A stretch of 64,000 nucleotides of DNA from Ampelocalamus luodianensis (taxonomy: Eukaryota > Streptophyta > Magnoliopsida > Poales > Poaceae): contig CM070623.1 in NCBI GenBank assembly GCA_036346255.1, positions 24,806,875 to 24,870,874 on the forward strand. The letters are read 5' to 3'. Below, one piece after another: positions 34,386-46,316 of the stretch. Below the pieces are notes generated by a model. The model was not told where the DNA came from and did no database searches. It saw only the letters and a program-made list of their open reading frames with translations. A program made the position numbers and the translations under genes. Every line of letters starts with the position of its first letter. The stretch's first letter is position 1.

Positions 34386-34720
34386 TTAGATCTGAAAACC
34401 GAAGAAGTGCTTTTCGAGTTTCCGTACTTTCGCCAGATAAGATGACATCTTGGTACTAGAGTATTGATACTCTTTCCCTACTTGATTCACTACTAGTTGA
34501 GAATCGCCTTTCACTAGTACTCTGCGAATCCCGAGCAAATGAGCTACTCGATATCCTGCCAACAAACCTTCATATTCTGCCACATTGTTCGTAGCAGGAA
34601 AGTTTGACTAGATGGCGTATTTTAAGTGTTCGCTAGTAGGGGAAATCAAGACAACTCCAGCCCCCGAGCCTGTGAGCATCAAGGAACCGTCGAAGTACAT
34701 TGTCCACTCGTTGTGGCATT
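34386..34720 (-). pseudogene. Element A second (archaeal-type, RVT_3) RNase H
   Basis: It reads WTMYFDGSLMLTGSGAGVVL (first Asp), then a stop near 34614, then AEYEGLLAGYR (Glu) and LVKGDSQLVVNQVGKEYQ (Asp). The conserved D-E-D set of RNase H is present, but a stop lies between the first and second residues. A second RNase H after the normal one is a mark of Tat-group gypsy elements. Confidence 0.83.
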
Positions 34721-34833
34721 CATACTCGGGCCCTTGGGTGGGTTCAGGATTCGTCCATTCGGTAATGAATTCTGCTATTGTTTGGGACTTGATTGCTGTT
34801 CGTGAGGTGAAATAGAGGCCGAACGTCCCAAGC

Positions 34834-35338
34834 TCAACAGCCCATTTTGCTATTCATCCTGATGACTCCCTGTTTGTAATGACTTGACCAAGGGGATATC
34901 CAGTTGGTATGACCATTTTGTGGGCCTGAAAGTATTGCCTTAGTTTTCTTGAAGCCATAAGGAGACCATAGAGCAACTTTTGTACCTGTGGATACCATTC
35001 CTTTGGTCCATATAAGACTTCGCTTACGTAATATACCGGTCGTTGGATGTTGTCGCGTTCTCGACCAGTACACCATTGACTGTTTGTGGCGTTGCCGCTA
35101 CGTAAATCAGCAATGTCTCCCCTGATCTCGGAGAAACTAAGATCGGAGTACTCGTAAGGTACTTTTTAAGTTCTTCAAAGGCATCGTTTGCCTCTTTAGT
35201 CCACTCGAAACTCTCATATTTTCGGAGAAGTTTAAAGAAAGGTAATCCTTTTTCTCCTAACCTTGCTATGAATTGACTTAGCGTTGCTATATAGCCGGTT
35301 AGTTTTTGAACTTCCTTCTTCATGGTCGGAGGGTGCAT
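34834..35338 (-). pseudogene. Element A RT thumb and gypsy RNase H
   Basis: The ORF at 35024-35338 has KKEVQKLTGYIATLSQFIAR and FEWTKEANDAFEELKKYL, the connection region following reverse transcriptase. The RNase H continues to about 34834 in other frames (QTMTWPR, AKWAVELGTF-like pieces). It is broken by frame changes. Confidence 0.8.
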
Positions 35339-36050
35339 CTAGTCGATGGCCGAGATCTTCGCTGGGTTGGCTTCGATGCCTTTAGCCGAAACTAAGTATC
35401 CAATAAGCTTACCAGAAGAAACTCCGAACACACACTTTTCTAGATTTAACTTAAGGTTATGGCGTCTTAAGTTATTGAAAGTCTCATGTAGGTCCGGAAT
35501 GTGATCGCCAGCGTTGATGCTTTTTACGACCAAATCATCCACATAGGCTTCTAGATTCCGACCTATCTGTGAATTAAAGGTTTTTTGCATCAACCTTTGG
35601 AAAGTTGTACCAGCATTTTTGAGACCAAATGACATCTTTACATAACAGTATGTGCCGTATGGAGTGATGAAGGAAGTTTTCTCTTCATCATCTTTACTCA
35701 TATTAATCTGGTGGTAACAACTCACACCCAGAAGTAGAGTCCACAAGTTGATCAATGCGTGGAAGGGAAAAGTCATCCTTCGGATAAGCTTTATTTAGAT
35801 CTGTAAAGTCAATACAAATTCGTCATTTTCCATTGGCTTTTTTAACCATTACAGGATTGGCAAGCCACTCTGGGTGGTCGACTTCACGAATAAACCCAGC
35901 CTTGAGGAGCTTGTCGATCTCCGACTGGATTGCATCCTTTCAATCATGTGCAAAATGCCTCAGCTTTTGCTTGATTGGTCTCATGTCAGGTTGAACGCCT
36001 GCCAAGCGAACACAACCTGGTTTGCTCGGAGGAAGGAGACGAGTGACTCT
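35339..36050 (-). pseudogene. Element A reverse transcriptase, motif A deleted
   Basis: The ORF at 35339-35776 contains YHQINMSKDDEEKTSFITPY, FGLKNAGTTFQRLMQ and the catalytic box AYVDDLVVKS (YVDD). Upstream in another frame is DFSLPRIDQLVDSTSGCELL. Between these two, about 25 bases are missing compared with the same place in element B (near 50640-50680). The missing block is where the motif A aspartate of gypsy reverse transcriptases sits. It therefore lacks a catalytic residue and is frameshifted. Confidence 0.85.
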
Positions 36051-36052
36051 TC

Positions 36053-36720
36053 CTATTTAAGGCTGAGTCCTGCTCCGACCAGTATTTTAGCACCTTTTGG
36101 AGAAGTGCTCTTGTCGAGTAGTACCTCTTTTGCCTGGTCGGAAGGTTTTGGTGCCATCTTTGGTCTTGAGTGCTTGGCCTGCATGGTTGGCAAATTAGTT
36201 TCTCTGGTCAAAAGTTTGTCAACCAGCTCTAAGCATTTCCGATCACATGTGTAAGCCATTCTTCGATTGCCTTGAACCGTGATGACACCATCCGGTCCTG
36301 GTATTTTTAAACTCTGATAACCGTAGTGCGTGGCTATCAGGAATTTTGTTAAAGCCAGATGACCAAGGATTGCATTGTAGGCAGTTTCGAAATCCACCAC
36401 GTCAAATGAAATCTTTTTTGTTCGGAAGTTGTCGGGTCTTCCGAACGTAATCGGTAGGGACAAGTGTCCTATCGGCTTAGCGGTAGAACCAGGAATTATG
36501 CCATGGAAGGCATAATTCACAGGTTTTTCCTTGGATTTGGGAATTTTCATATCTTCCAATGCACCCATAAATAAAATATTTAAAGAACTACCCCTATCTA
36601 TTAAAACCCGGTTAACCTTACAGTTATTAATAGTAGGCTCTACGACAATAGGGAACCTACTTGGTCAAGTCGAAGGGATGGGGCAGTCTTCTTTACTGAA
36701 GGAGATTATCGTCTCCACCA
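36053..36720 (-). pseudogene. Element A aspartic protease region
   Basis: The ORF at 36053-36568 begins MGALEDMKIPKSKEK and has the flap/hydrophobic segment YNAILGHLALTKF. Just upstream in the same frame lies VLIDRGSSLNILF. Plant gypsy proteases of this group normally read D-G-G/S at this place; here the second residue is Arg. A stop occurs at about 36667. This is a remnant of the retropepsin domain. Confidence 0.8.
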
Positions 36721-37344
36721 CTTAGATGGTTTGACAGTGATTGGAGATTCGGTAAGGTTGATATCCTGCTCCATGGCCTTCAGATGGCGTCTTGACTCGT
36801 ATGAAGAGGATCCACCAAAGATTAGATCGACTGTGTGTTGTGGTTCTTGGTACTCCATTTCTTCATCACCGTCTTTGTCCATTTTGGAGCTTGTCTCCCC
36901 GAGTTCCTGTATCGAGGGGAGTGGACCCTTATCGGCATAATAATCTTCCAACTTATTTTGCCAGGCCCGGCAGGTACGCAAGTCATGCCCTGCTTGCCGG
37001 TAAAGCAGACACCACTTCTTGTTTTTCTTGTAACCATCGATCGAAGCCTTTTCCTTGCCTCGACCAGTGTAATCTTTCTTACCCTTGGTAAACTTTCTAG
37101 GAATCGCAAGGACCTCCTTATCGTCGGGTTTGCGGTTCCTCTTTTTCTTGAGAGCCTTCCTTTTCTTCTTTTCCATCTTATCCAAGCCAGGTTGAGGGAT
37201 TTTATCCTTTTGATCAATGGTCTCGTTCCATTCAACTGCCTTGCTAGCGGTCATGTACTTGTCGGCCATGTCGAAAAGCTCGATGGTTGTTCGTGGAGGA
37301 TGTATTACTATATCCTCCGTAAATCGTCGATTCCTTAGCCCCAC
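36706..37344 (-). pseudogene. Element A gag C-terminus with zinc-knuckle-like motif
   Basis: The 212-aa ORF begins in a gag core end (IELFDMADKYMTASKAVEW), then a Lys-rich stretch (KKKRKALKKKRNRK) and CLLYRQAGHDLRTC. In element B the same place reads CPLHKQAGHDLRNC, a C-X2-H-X4-H-X4-C pattern; in A the first His is Tyr. The core of gag lies between here and 38099 in broken frames. Confidence 0.8.
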
Positions 37345-38098
37345 TTTGAAAGCTTGGATGACAGAAGATTCTGCAACCTCTGGTATTGAATTGTTAACTA
37401 GCTAAACCTTTTGATATACTATCAGAGAGCCTCATTGGATTTTTGCTGGATTCGGTGAAGATCATCTTCCTTCTCAAGGCGGTCGTACGTGCCCTGAAAA
37501 TTCGCAATCAGGAGATCACAGAGTTGCTCCTAAGTATACATAGATCCGACTAGTAGGTTGAGTAACCACGACCGAGCAAATCCTTCTAGTACCATGGATA
37601 GATAGTTAGCCATCATATTTTCATCACCACCAACAGCCCTGATGGTGGTGGTATAAATTTGGAGAAATTCTAATGGATTTTGAGTCCCGTTGAACTTATC
37701 CAAGTTGGCTAGTCAGAACCTGTTTGGCCAACGCTCAGCTTGGAGCCCTGCAGAGAAAGCTCAGCAACCTGTAATTGATTCATGGCGCCTCCTTTGGAAA
37801 GTTGCCTGATTGTAATCGGTTGGAGACCGGTTTCTCAAGTTCGAGTGCTGGTGCTCTGGTGTCCCGATTCGGTCGTTGACGTTGGTAGGACGCCTCTGAC
37901 CGCCTGCTTGATTTATATGATTCCGAAGATCATCAGGTCCAAGTGATTGTTCCTCTCGACGAAGAGAAAGAGAGGCTTCTTGGAATAGCCTTCTCTCCTC
38001 GTGACTTCTTGGTCGAAATCATCGAGGTGGTCTTCGTATCGACTGGCTTCCAACACAACCATGATGCTTTCTGCTGAGGGAGGAACGTTGGGATGAAG

Positions 38099-39073
38099 TC
38101 ATAGTCTGACTTTGCGAATGCCTTTGTTTCGGTACGCTTCCGTATGCGGCATAGTCTGCTGGAGGATTTCTAATACCTGACCTATAAGTTGGACAAAACC
38201 CGGAGTCTCTGCTAAAGCAGGGTCAGAGGTATTTAAAATATTCTGAACTCGCTGCAGGTTTTGTACCGTTATTGAAGGTCTTGGAATGTTCCTGTTAATA
38301 GTAGGTGTCTGATGACCTGAACTTTTCCCCGACCTCCGGGTTAGTCCTGCCTGGTCCCTTACTCGGGCTGGAGCAGAATCAAGCGAATTAACTGATGGAT
38401 ATTCATCAGCTCTGTTACCTCTGGCATTTGGTGCTTGACTGCCCGTACCATCTCCATCATTATGTGGTGACGAGGCAACGCATGGAGCATCGTACACGAT
38501 ATTTTGATCCGTATCTCCAATCGCATTGACCTCGTGCCTCCAGCAGTGATCTTCCGACGAGCTTCCATCGTAATTGATGGAGAGCCTTCCAATGCTTCTG
38601 CAAGGAGTTTCCACGATGGAGAGTGGTCGGTGATTAGCACCTCCTGAGGTTTTTGTGGTGGACTCAGCCTGATTCGGCGGATTGCCAATCGTATGCTGAG
38701 CCTTATAATCCCCACTTGGTCTATGACTAGTAGGGGTTTCATCGACACTGTTACCAGATGTCGGTTGGCTCTTGGAATTGCCAAAAGCTATCGGTGAGTA
38801 CCTATCAACAATGACCGTATCGAGAGTACATTGATCCTTGAATTGTGGCGCTGAGGTTTCGTCACCTGTTTTGTCGGTCGAAAGGACCGGGCTTGCAAAG
38901 GTCCTTGGGTGCTCCAGGTCGGCCGGAAGCACTTCCTCTGAAACTGCCACTAGTCGTAGCGGTGTAACCTCATTCATCCGGTCGATTTCGCTGATGTTTG
39001 CGATCAACGAACCGGGGGAGGAGGAGGATGATGACATTCCATTTTCTTGCATGGTGCGGATGCATGCGTCCAT
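38099..39073 (-). pseudogene. Element A gag N-terminal region
   Basis: A 324-aa open frame starting MDACIRTMQENGMSSSSS follows about 140 bp after the primer-binding site. It is low in hydrophobic residues, Ser/Thr/Asn-rich, and ends in IGQVLEILQQTMPHTEAYRN. The same region in element B (46460-47150) aligns by eye but is frameshifted. Placement directly after the primer-binding site identifies it as the start of gag; no conserved domain is recognised in it. Confidence 0.65.
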
Positions 39074-39210
39074 GACAAGATCGGACTAGTCTGCCAAGTC
39101 GAACCAGTTCTCCTCGTCCCAACTTCCTGCCATAGCCGCATGAGCGATTGCGAAAGAGAAATGGACGAGGATTTGAGCGAAGAATCTCTTCAAGAAATCC
39201 ACGCCTTCTT

Positions 39211-39227
39211 CCCCACAGACGGCACCA
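39211..39227 (-). promoter_or_regulatory. Primer-binding site of element A
   Basis: On the minus strand TGGTGCCGTCTGTGGGG follows two bases after the LTR end. Element B has TGGCGCCGTCCGTGGGG in the same place (46319). Confidence 0.75.
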
Positions 39228-39229
39228 AC

Positions 39230-39912
39230 TGTCGATGATCGAGTCACCGATCTTACGAAATAAAAGGAAAAATGGAATGGTACTTCCTAGGAAAGAATGG
39301 AACTGCTCTTTATTGATACGAACAGGTTGTTACAAGGGGTGCCTGTGATTAGGTGGTGGAGGTAGCTGTCGACGATCGAGTCACCGATCTTACAAAATAA
39401 AAGGAAAAATGGCACAGGACTTCTTGGGAAAGGATGGAACTGCTCTTCATTGATACAAACTGGTTGTTACAGGGGGTGCCTGCAATTAGGTAGTGGACTA
39501 GATCTAATTACACTGATTGTAGCACTCACTAGTTTACTGTATCAGGCTTGAAACATGAATCCAATGCTAATGCCTATGCTTCAATCTGATCTCTCATCCC
39601 TCCTCTGACTCCGATTGCTCCGTCTTTAAATAACTTCTAAAGAGGTGCCATTACTCCTGTAGAGACGCCTATTGTGAAGTGTTGCGACTAGTCGGAGCGA
39701 GGTAACGGTTAATGAAGTATCAACCGTTCTATGGTTGAGTGTCTGTGAGACACTCAACCGTATGGTAGTTGTTGTCAGTGTCCGTGATTTGTATAACGTC
39801 GTGTGGCATGGGATATATGACATGTGTTCCATTCATCACACGGTAAAGAATATTCCTAGAGTTTGATCCAGATGCCAGTTCATAGCTTCTACGAGCAGTC
39901 ACCTGGTCGGAG
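39230..39912 (-). repeat. 5' LTR of element A with partial tandem duplication, truncated by element D
   Basis: The LTR tail (rc ending CGATCATCGACA) occurs at 39230-39366 and again from 39367, where the longer copy runs on to 39912. The longer copy aligns with the 3' LTR at 24622-25170 and stops where D begins. Confidence 0.85.
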
Positions 39913-41586
39913 TGTAATACTCCGAGTTTCGTTCAGAGGGAGTTGAATCGGGAAAATTGCGAGTTCTTTTTTCCGGCTTTTGGAGCAGTTTCTGGGTTTG
40001 GGCCTCCGGCCAGGCCTTCCTTGCCTAGTGGCCGGCCAGCACCTCCCTCTTGGGCTTGGCCCATGCGCCCCTCCTCCTCCAAACCCTAACCACCCTTTTC
40101 CTCCTTTTATTCTCCCTTGGCGAACCCCCCCCCTCTTTTCCCCTTTGGCCGCCGCCCCCTCCCATCCTCCTCTCTTCCTCCTCACGCCCTGCCCTAGGAG
40201 TCGCCCCAATCTCCATTGGTGCTGGCCTGCTGGTTTGCCTCCCCAACCTACCTTGGACCTTCTCCAGCTGCTTTGGTTGCGCAAGGAGTTGAGGAGGACA
40301 GCAGCTCGCTTGGGGCAAAAGAGGTGAAAAGGAGGGAGATCGTCTTCTCCGTGGTTCTTCTACCTACTCCTGGTTGCAGCAAGGGTAACGATGCCGAGTC
40401 TCATTGTTTGTTTGTTGGTAGAAGCGATTTGGATTCATAATTGTTTAGGCAGACTCGCTGCGATTAAAAATCTGTTTCTGTCCAGTTTGTTTCGGGCCCT
40501 GTTTCATGTTCTTAGGGGCAGAATTTGGGATTCTGGTCTCCTAGAGTTAGCTAGAGGATGCTCTTAGCTTTCGGTGTACCGAGATCACCTCATTCCGACT
40601 TTCGAGTCAAAAGTTATGATAGTTTTATTATCTGCTGTCCAGAATCCTGAAGGGGATTAGCAGTCTCTGTTTAGATTGATTTTGGCCTAGTTAGAGGGTG
40701 ATTCAAGGGTCTTGCCCATAACAAATTTTGAAGGTGATATCACTAGCTTTCAGGATTGATAAAGAACACCTCATTTGGATTTATAGATCAAAAGTTATGC
40801 ACTTTTCATTGTGACTGTCCAGTTTGAAGGTCTGTCTGTCGAGTTGTATGTCGCTTTATATCTTTAATTTTGACCCGTGTGCCACTTTTTGTTAAAGGCA
40901 AAATTTGAATGTCGTGCCAACTAGGTTATTGTAGGTAGTTCCATAAAATTTTCAGATTGTTAAAGAACACTCAATTTGGAGTTGTAGTTTAAAAGTTATG
41001 GATGTTTTAGTACTCATGAATTATGTTCGGACAGTTTATCATGTGCTATTTCAAACAACTGTTAGCCTTTTAAATTGGCCAAATTGGTTTATCACGTCAA
41101 CTAGAGTATTGTAGTTTAGTCAGTTAAGAAGCTACAGAAATTGGATTCACCTCGTTTCGACTTCCAGATCTTAAGTTATGCCAAATCTTGGCCGCTGTCC
41201 AAATTAAGTTATGTGAATGTTGATTTCAGTTTAAGTTTTGTATTAACGACTAGAGTCTTGAGGAAGCGGTGTATAAGCGTTGATTAGTAGAAATGGGTAT
41301 TTTTCTGGTGTTCTTATTGAATGTATTTCATTGGTTAGGCGGCGGATGAATTTAGGAACATCATCATGCCGAACTTACGCGTCTCAACGCGGAAGGCAAA
41401 TGCTTTGTTAATCGAATGGTTGTGCATTGTGGTTATTGATATGATCGTCTTTGTGATAACTTTTGTGTAGTATGAAGTGAGATATTCATGTTTTGTATCT
41501 TGTGTTGAATTCATGATTAGAAATGATGGTAATGTTTAATTCAATAAGTTGTTTCATGCATTCATTATCATTTGCCGCCCACGGAA
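39913..41586 (+). repeat. Upstream part of D 5' LTR, of a different LTR type
   Basis: It starts TGTAATACTCCGAG and includes a C-rich leader and AAGGGTAACGATG (40381), resembling the LTR at 5534 rather than the D 3' LTR at 63350. At 41586 it joins sequence that lies only 48 bp inside the 3' LTR. Confidence 0.65.
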
Positions 41587-42099
41587 ATTAAAACTTTTCT
41601 TGCATCTTGTTGTTGTTTGAAGGTTCTAAAATTCCCGTGAAGGAATTATGGAAATTCAAAATCACAAGCCTCTTTTTAACCAAGTTTTGACCCTTTGAAA
41701 ACTTTTCTGGATAATATTGCAATCATCCTTTGAAAATATTTTTCCTTGGTTCTGGGGCTGTTGTGTGACCCCTCTGAAATGTTTTATAATTTTTAGAGAT
41801 TGTTTGAATATTTTAAGAGGCCAGTCAAACCAGTTTGACTTTGGTCAAACCCTAGATCAGTACCTTAAGAAATTTTTGGAGAAAAATACTTTATATAAAA
41901 CCTTTGAGAATTTTATATAAGGTCAATCCTGGAGTTGAGCATCTCCTGTAAAAATTTGGGAAATTTTTGAGTTGTGTAGCTCCATTTAAAAATCCCTCAA
42001 AGTCTCCGCTTAAAACTCAAAACCCTAGTCAACTTTGTTGTTGGGTCTAAGTCTGACTCACACTCTTGATTGAGCCTAGCCAGTTTCGCGCTCGGACCC

Positions 42100-43990
42100 A
42101 GCCCCTGTGAACGCGAAGTGATTTGGGCCGTTGGATTCAGATCACACCGTCCACGTTCGTCGGAACGTTCGGACCTCCAAACGTCCGCACACGTGTGAAC
42201 GGGTGGATTCTGATCCAACCGCTGCTGTGCGGCACTTTGCGCACTCGATCGTTTTCGAACAAAACGACTGAGCCACTTGGTTGAGCCCAACCAACTAATT
42301 GCACTTGGGCCAGTCTGAGTTGGCACGTTCATTTTGGACCATTGGATTTCATCTCAACCGCCCACATCCTCGTGAACGTTCGGACCACCCGAGAGTGGGT
42401 TCCGATCTGAGCTGTTCATTTTCGATCGGACCGCTTAGATCTCTTTGAACTTTCAGACCTTTCGAAAGTCACATTCAATCTCAGCCGTCCATTTCTGATC
42501 CAATCGTCCAGATCTTTTGACTCAACTTAAACTTCACCTTTTCTGTTCTTCTTCTTCCTCGCCGTTCCGTACGCGCGTGCGCCATGGCAGGGGAGAGGCA
42601 GTGGCTTGTCACCTCCATGGAGTCCTTCAACGGCTCTTTGCGCTGATCATTAAATGCTTGCCAGTGATTTCGCCCCCAAAGTCCTGGTCTTACCTACTCC
42701 CATCTCCTCAGCTTGTCCATGGCAGAGCTGTGAACCGGGCTCACCTTGAAGCATTGGTCCTTGTTAAACCCTAGCCCTCCGGCTATATAAAGCCCTCAAG
42801 CTCATCCTTGTGTTCCTTTACAACACCCTTAGCTCCCTCTCTGTTCTTTGAGCTCAAAACTCGAAGAACACCCAAATCGCCATGTTTGGCCGTGAAGGAC
42901 CTTCAACATCGTTGGTGCTCCAGTAGTTCTTTTACGCTTCTTTTCGCACCACCTTACTCTCCTTATCACCTTAAGCTTTCCCCTAACTCAATTTTGGATT
43001 GCATGATTAGGAATTGTCTAATTTTGAGTTGTTCTATTGCGGCCGAAGTTCACCCCCTTCGTCCCCAACTCTGGTAAGAACCTCCTCTCTTCAATTACTT
43101 GCTCATGGACCATCCTTGAGCCCTATTGAAGCTATCTTGATGACTCTATCTTGTTCTTTTGCTCAGGCCATCTTCTCCACTTCATCTTCCTCAGTTGTAG
43201 GTCTTGTGCCGTCGCCATCTGCTCAACCATCTTTAGACCTCTCCAGTGCTAAGGTAGCTCTCTAGTAGTCCTTAGTTGTTGTGGCACTCGCTTTCTTGGA
43301 CCGCTGCGGAGCTCTTTAGCTATTTTCATTTTGGCCATGTTTGGCACCCCGCTCATCTCCGGCTCGCCGCCATTCTAGGCCGGCTCCGCTGTTGAGAGTG
43401 CTATCTTTGGGTGCGCAAGGCTATTGTGAACCCATACCTGCCCTTGGTTTGCGCCGTCGTGACCAGAGTCGCCGGCGGTGAGCCATTCTTCGAGCTCAGG
43501 CTCGTTTTCGTGTCGTACGCGAACAGATACTGTAGCGCTGTCGATTTAGGACAAAGATACGATCATTAATCAACTTATCATTGTTAGGAATTAATGGCTG
43601 TCCTAAAGGTAGCGCTATGTGTTACAGTCTAGTGGGCCCGTGCACTTTAAACCCCCCGTGCGCGTGCGCAGCACTTCCTTGATCTCTGGACTGCCAGATC
43701 TAGATCCAACGGCCTAGATCCATTGGAATGTTCGGACTTTCTAACGTCCCAGTCCCCTTGGACCATCCATTTCTGGATCTACGGCTTAGATTGCGTGAAC
43801 GCTCGGACCGTCCGAACGTTTCTTTGATCTGAGCCGTCCATCTCAGATCAACGCTCTAGATTTGTTTGGACGTTCGAACATCTTAGGCATTTTTGACCGT
43901 TGATCTAATCCAACCACTGCGATTCACATGGGCTGTGTGCGCGCGCTATGCTTCCATGCGTTTGGACCGTTGGATTCAATCTCAACGGCC
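42100..43990. repeat. Two clusters of GAACGTTCGGACC / GATCTGAGCCGTCCAT motifs in D LTR
   Basis: The palindrome-containing word GAACGTTCGGACC and the partner CAGCCGTCCATTTCTGATC recur in degenerate form at 42130-42510 and 43690-43990, on either side of the promoter segment. Confidence 0.75.
42784..42790 (+). promoter_or_regulatory. TATA box of D LTR
   Basis: TATATAA in CCGGCTATATAAAGCCC is followed by a pyrimidine-rich leader at the expected +30 region. Confidence 0.75.
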
Positions 43991-45673
43991 CAAGCTTTTC
44001 TGTTGTGTTAGTTTAAAAGAAAAGCCCGAAAGCTTTTATTTATAAACTGTTAATTATTTTAAATTTCAAAATTGCATAACTAATTCTTTTTAACTCCTTT
44101 TAGGTTGATTCAAATTTTGTTAGCTCTGGTTTTAACTAAGCTTTAATCTAAAAATGTGTTTGAACCTTGTTCTGTACCAGAAAATTGTGTAGGTTGTATT
44201 ATTTTGCTTAGCATTAAATGTTGCTCCATAAATTCCTTTAAACTTGTGAAATGCATAAGTAATTCTCTGTAACTCCAAATTGAGTAAACTAAAATGTGTT
44301 AGATTCCTCTGTTAATATGCTTTAGTATAGAATAGGTTTTAATTATGTCTTTGCTTCTAACATATGTTGTGCACTAGTTTCATAACTTAGAAAAATCATA
44401 AGAAATTCAACTTAACTCCAAATTAGGTGAACTAATTTTTGTTGTTCTTAGGATGCCATGCATTGTTCGCCATAAAATTTTCATGTTCACCAACCTTCTG
44501 GAAATTTGTGCGATGAACAATAACAAAAGCATTTAAATTTGAATTTTCAACCGATTGAAATTGTTTAGGCCATAACTTTTGCATGGTTAGTCCAAATCTA
44601 TTGATTCTTGTTGCTAAATTCATTTAAGATCATGCTCTACCTGCTGCGTAAATTTCGTGGTTTTTGGTTGAATTTGGTTTTTGAGCCTTTTTCAGTATTC
44701 GTCGTTCTTATTAGATTTTCTCGTTCTCACGATAGGTTCCGAAGAATTTATTGAATACGAGAGTGATCCTCTGCAACAAGATTGTGATCTCCAGCAAGGC
44801 AAGCAGATGTTCCAATTTATTTGATCATATTGCTCCTATTATTTTCAAAGTCTAATATCTTGTTTGCAAAGTCTATGTATGCTGTGCTATTTTGCTGTTA
44901 AACTATTGTCGTTAGTTGATCCTCTAGATGCATAATCTGTAGGTAAATGTAAGGACCCGGGAGTAACTCTCCCAAATCCTCTGTGTATTTCTGAACTAGT
45001 CCCATGATCAGTCGCTGGTTCACATAGTAAACAAATATGGTAACAAATTCATATCACAACTTTATTAATAATCAACAGAGTTAATTACAAGAAAGGCTTA
45101 CAAGCCAATATTAAATAAACACAACGGAAGACGAAGAAGAAGTAGTAGAGTCCAGCAATCCGCCACAAGCAATCGACTGGGATAGCGGCCTAGTCGTCTG
45201 GATCTACACTGGTAACGAAGTCCTTCTCCTCTGAAATTTGTTTGCATAAAGTAAGTATGAGCACAACTACCGTGCTCGCAAGTTACACCCGTCAAATAAC
45301 AGAATGACATGCATACATGGATGTAACAAAGGATGGCTTATTGGTTGATTTGCATAAAACAACATTTTCTTTAAATACTTGTACTAAGTTCTAAAGTAGT
45401 TATTTTATAACTATTTTTTTTATATAAATTCTCAATTTTATAGTAAGATAACCTCCATATGAAATATGGTGATGGATACCCTCCTATCACAAGGCTACTT
45501 GCCCAAATTTTCCAAGTGGATACAAATCCAAAACCATTTGGTAAAGTTATTTGAAAACAAAACCAAAGTCTAACTTTGAGTGGCTTTGCTAGCATGTCCA
45601 TGACCGTGGACACGACTATTCGAATAGTTTTACACTCTGCAGAGGTTGTACAACTTTACCCACAAGACACGAC

Positions 45674-46316
45674 TGACGAGGATTAAAACCTCTATATATT
45701 ATCTTTAATATATAAAAGACCATACGTCTTCATGGTCGTAACCTTTGAGGTGCACGACCTCAGCGATCGTAGAGATTCGGAGGTTACATAATGGGTACCA
45801 CAGTGGACGAAGCCCCAAGCCAAGCCTCAGGCAGGAGAAGCTACTCGTAGAAGGTAAGCCGATTCCACGGTATATTCTCTCACCGTATGATGAATGGAAC
45901 ACGTGCATATTCCATACAACGTATCTTGTCCAAGACACACCGAAACAACCTCCGTGCGATTATATGTTTCATAGACATATAATCACCAAGCAGCTTGATT
46001 CTGTATCAACCATCACTTGACTCCGACCGGCGCAACGCTTCACAGGCGCTTTCTCGGAATAATCGCCACCTCTTGAGGGCTATTTAAAGATGGAACACAG
46101 GCGGATCAAGGAAGGCATCGCATCGAAGATCGAGATCATCGAAAGATAGAAAAAGCATTGTCTTGTACTCTAGAAAGTCATCCGTCATTACGTCCAGATA
46201 CACCCTTGTAACATCTCGATTCATACTAATAAAGAGCGGTCCCATTGCAATCCCAAGATTTCCCGTCATTCTCTCTTTTTCCATTTATTGTAAGATCGGC
46301 GACTTGATCGTCGACA
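45674..46316 (+). repeat. 5' LTR of element B
   Basis: 643 bp, similar to the A LTRs: TGACGAGGATTAAAACC start, CATACGTCTTCATGGTCGTA in common, GATCGTCGACA end. Confidence 0.85.

Larger units (their letters stand above)
24622..39912 (-). mobile_element. Gypsy element A (Tat-like, with antisense ORF), cut in its 5' LTR
   Basis: On the minus strand the order is 5' LTR (39912 to 39367, plus a repeated LTR tail 39366-39230), primer-binding site, gag, protease, RT, RNase H, a second RNase H, integrase, a long 3' region with an antisense ORF, polypurine tract and 3' LTR (25325-24622). The second RNase H, lack of a chromodomain and antisense ORF fit the Tat group. It is inserted in the CACTA element and interrupted by solo LTR F. 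The 5' LTR is interrupted at 39912 by element D. Confidence 0.88.
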
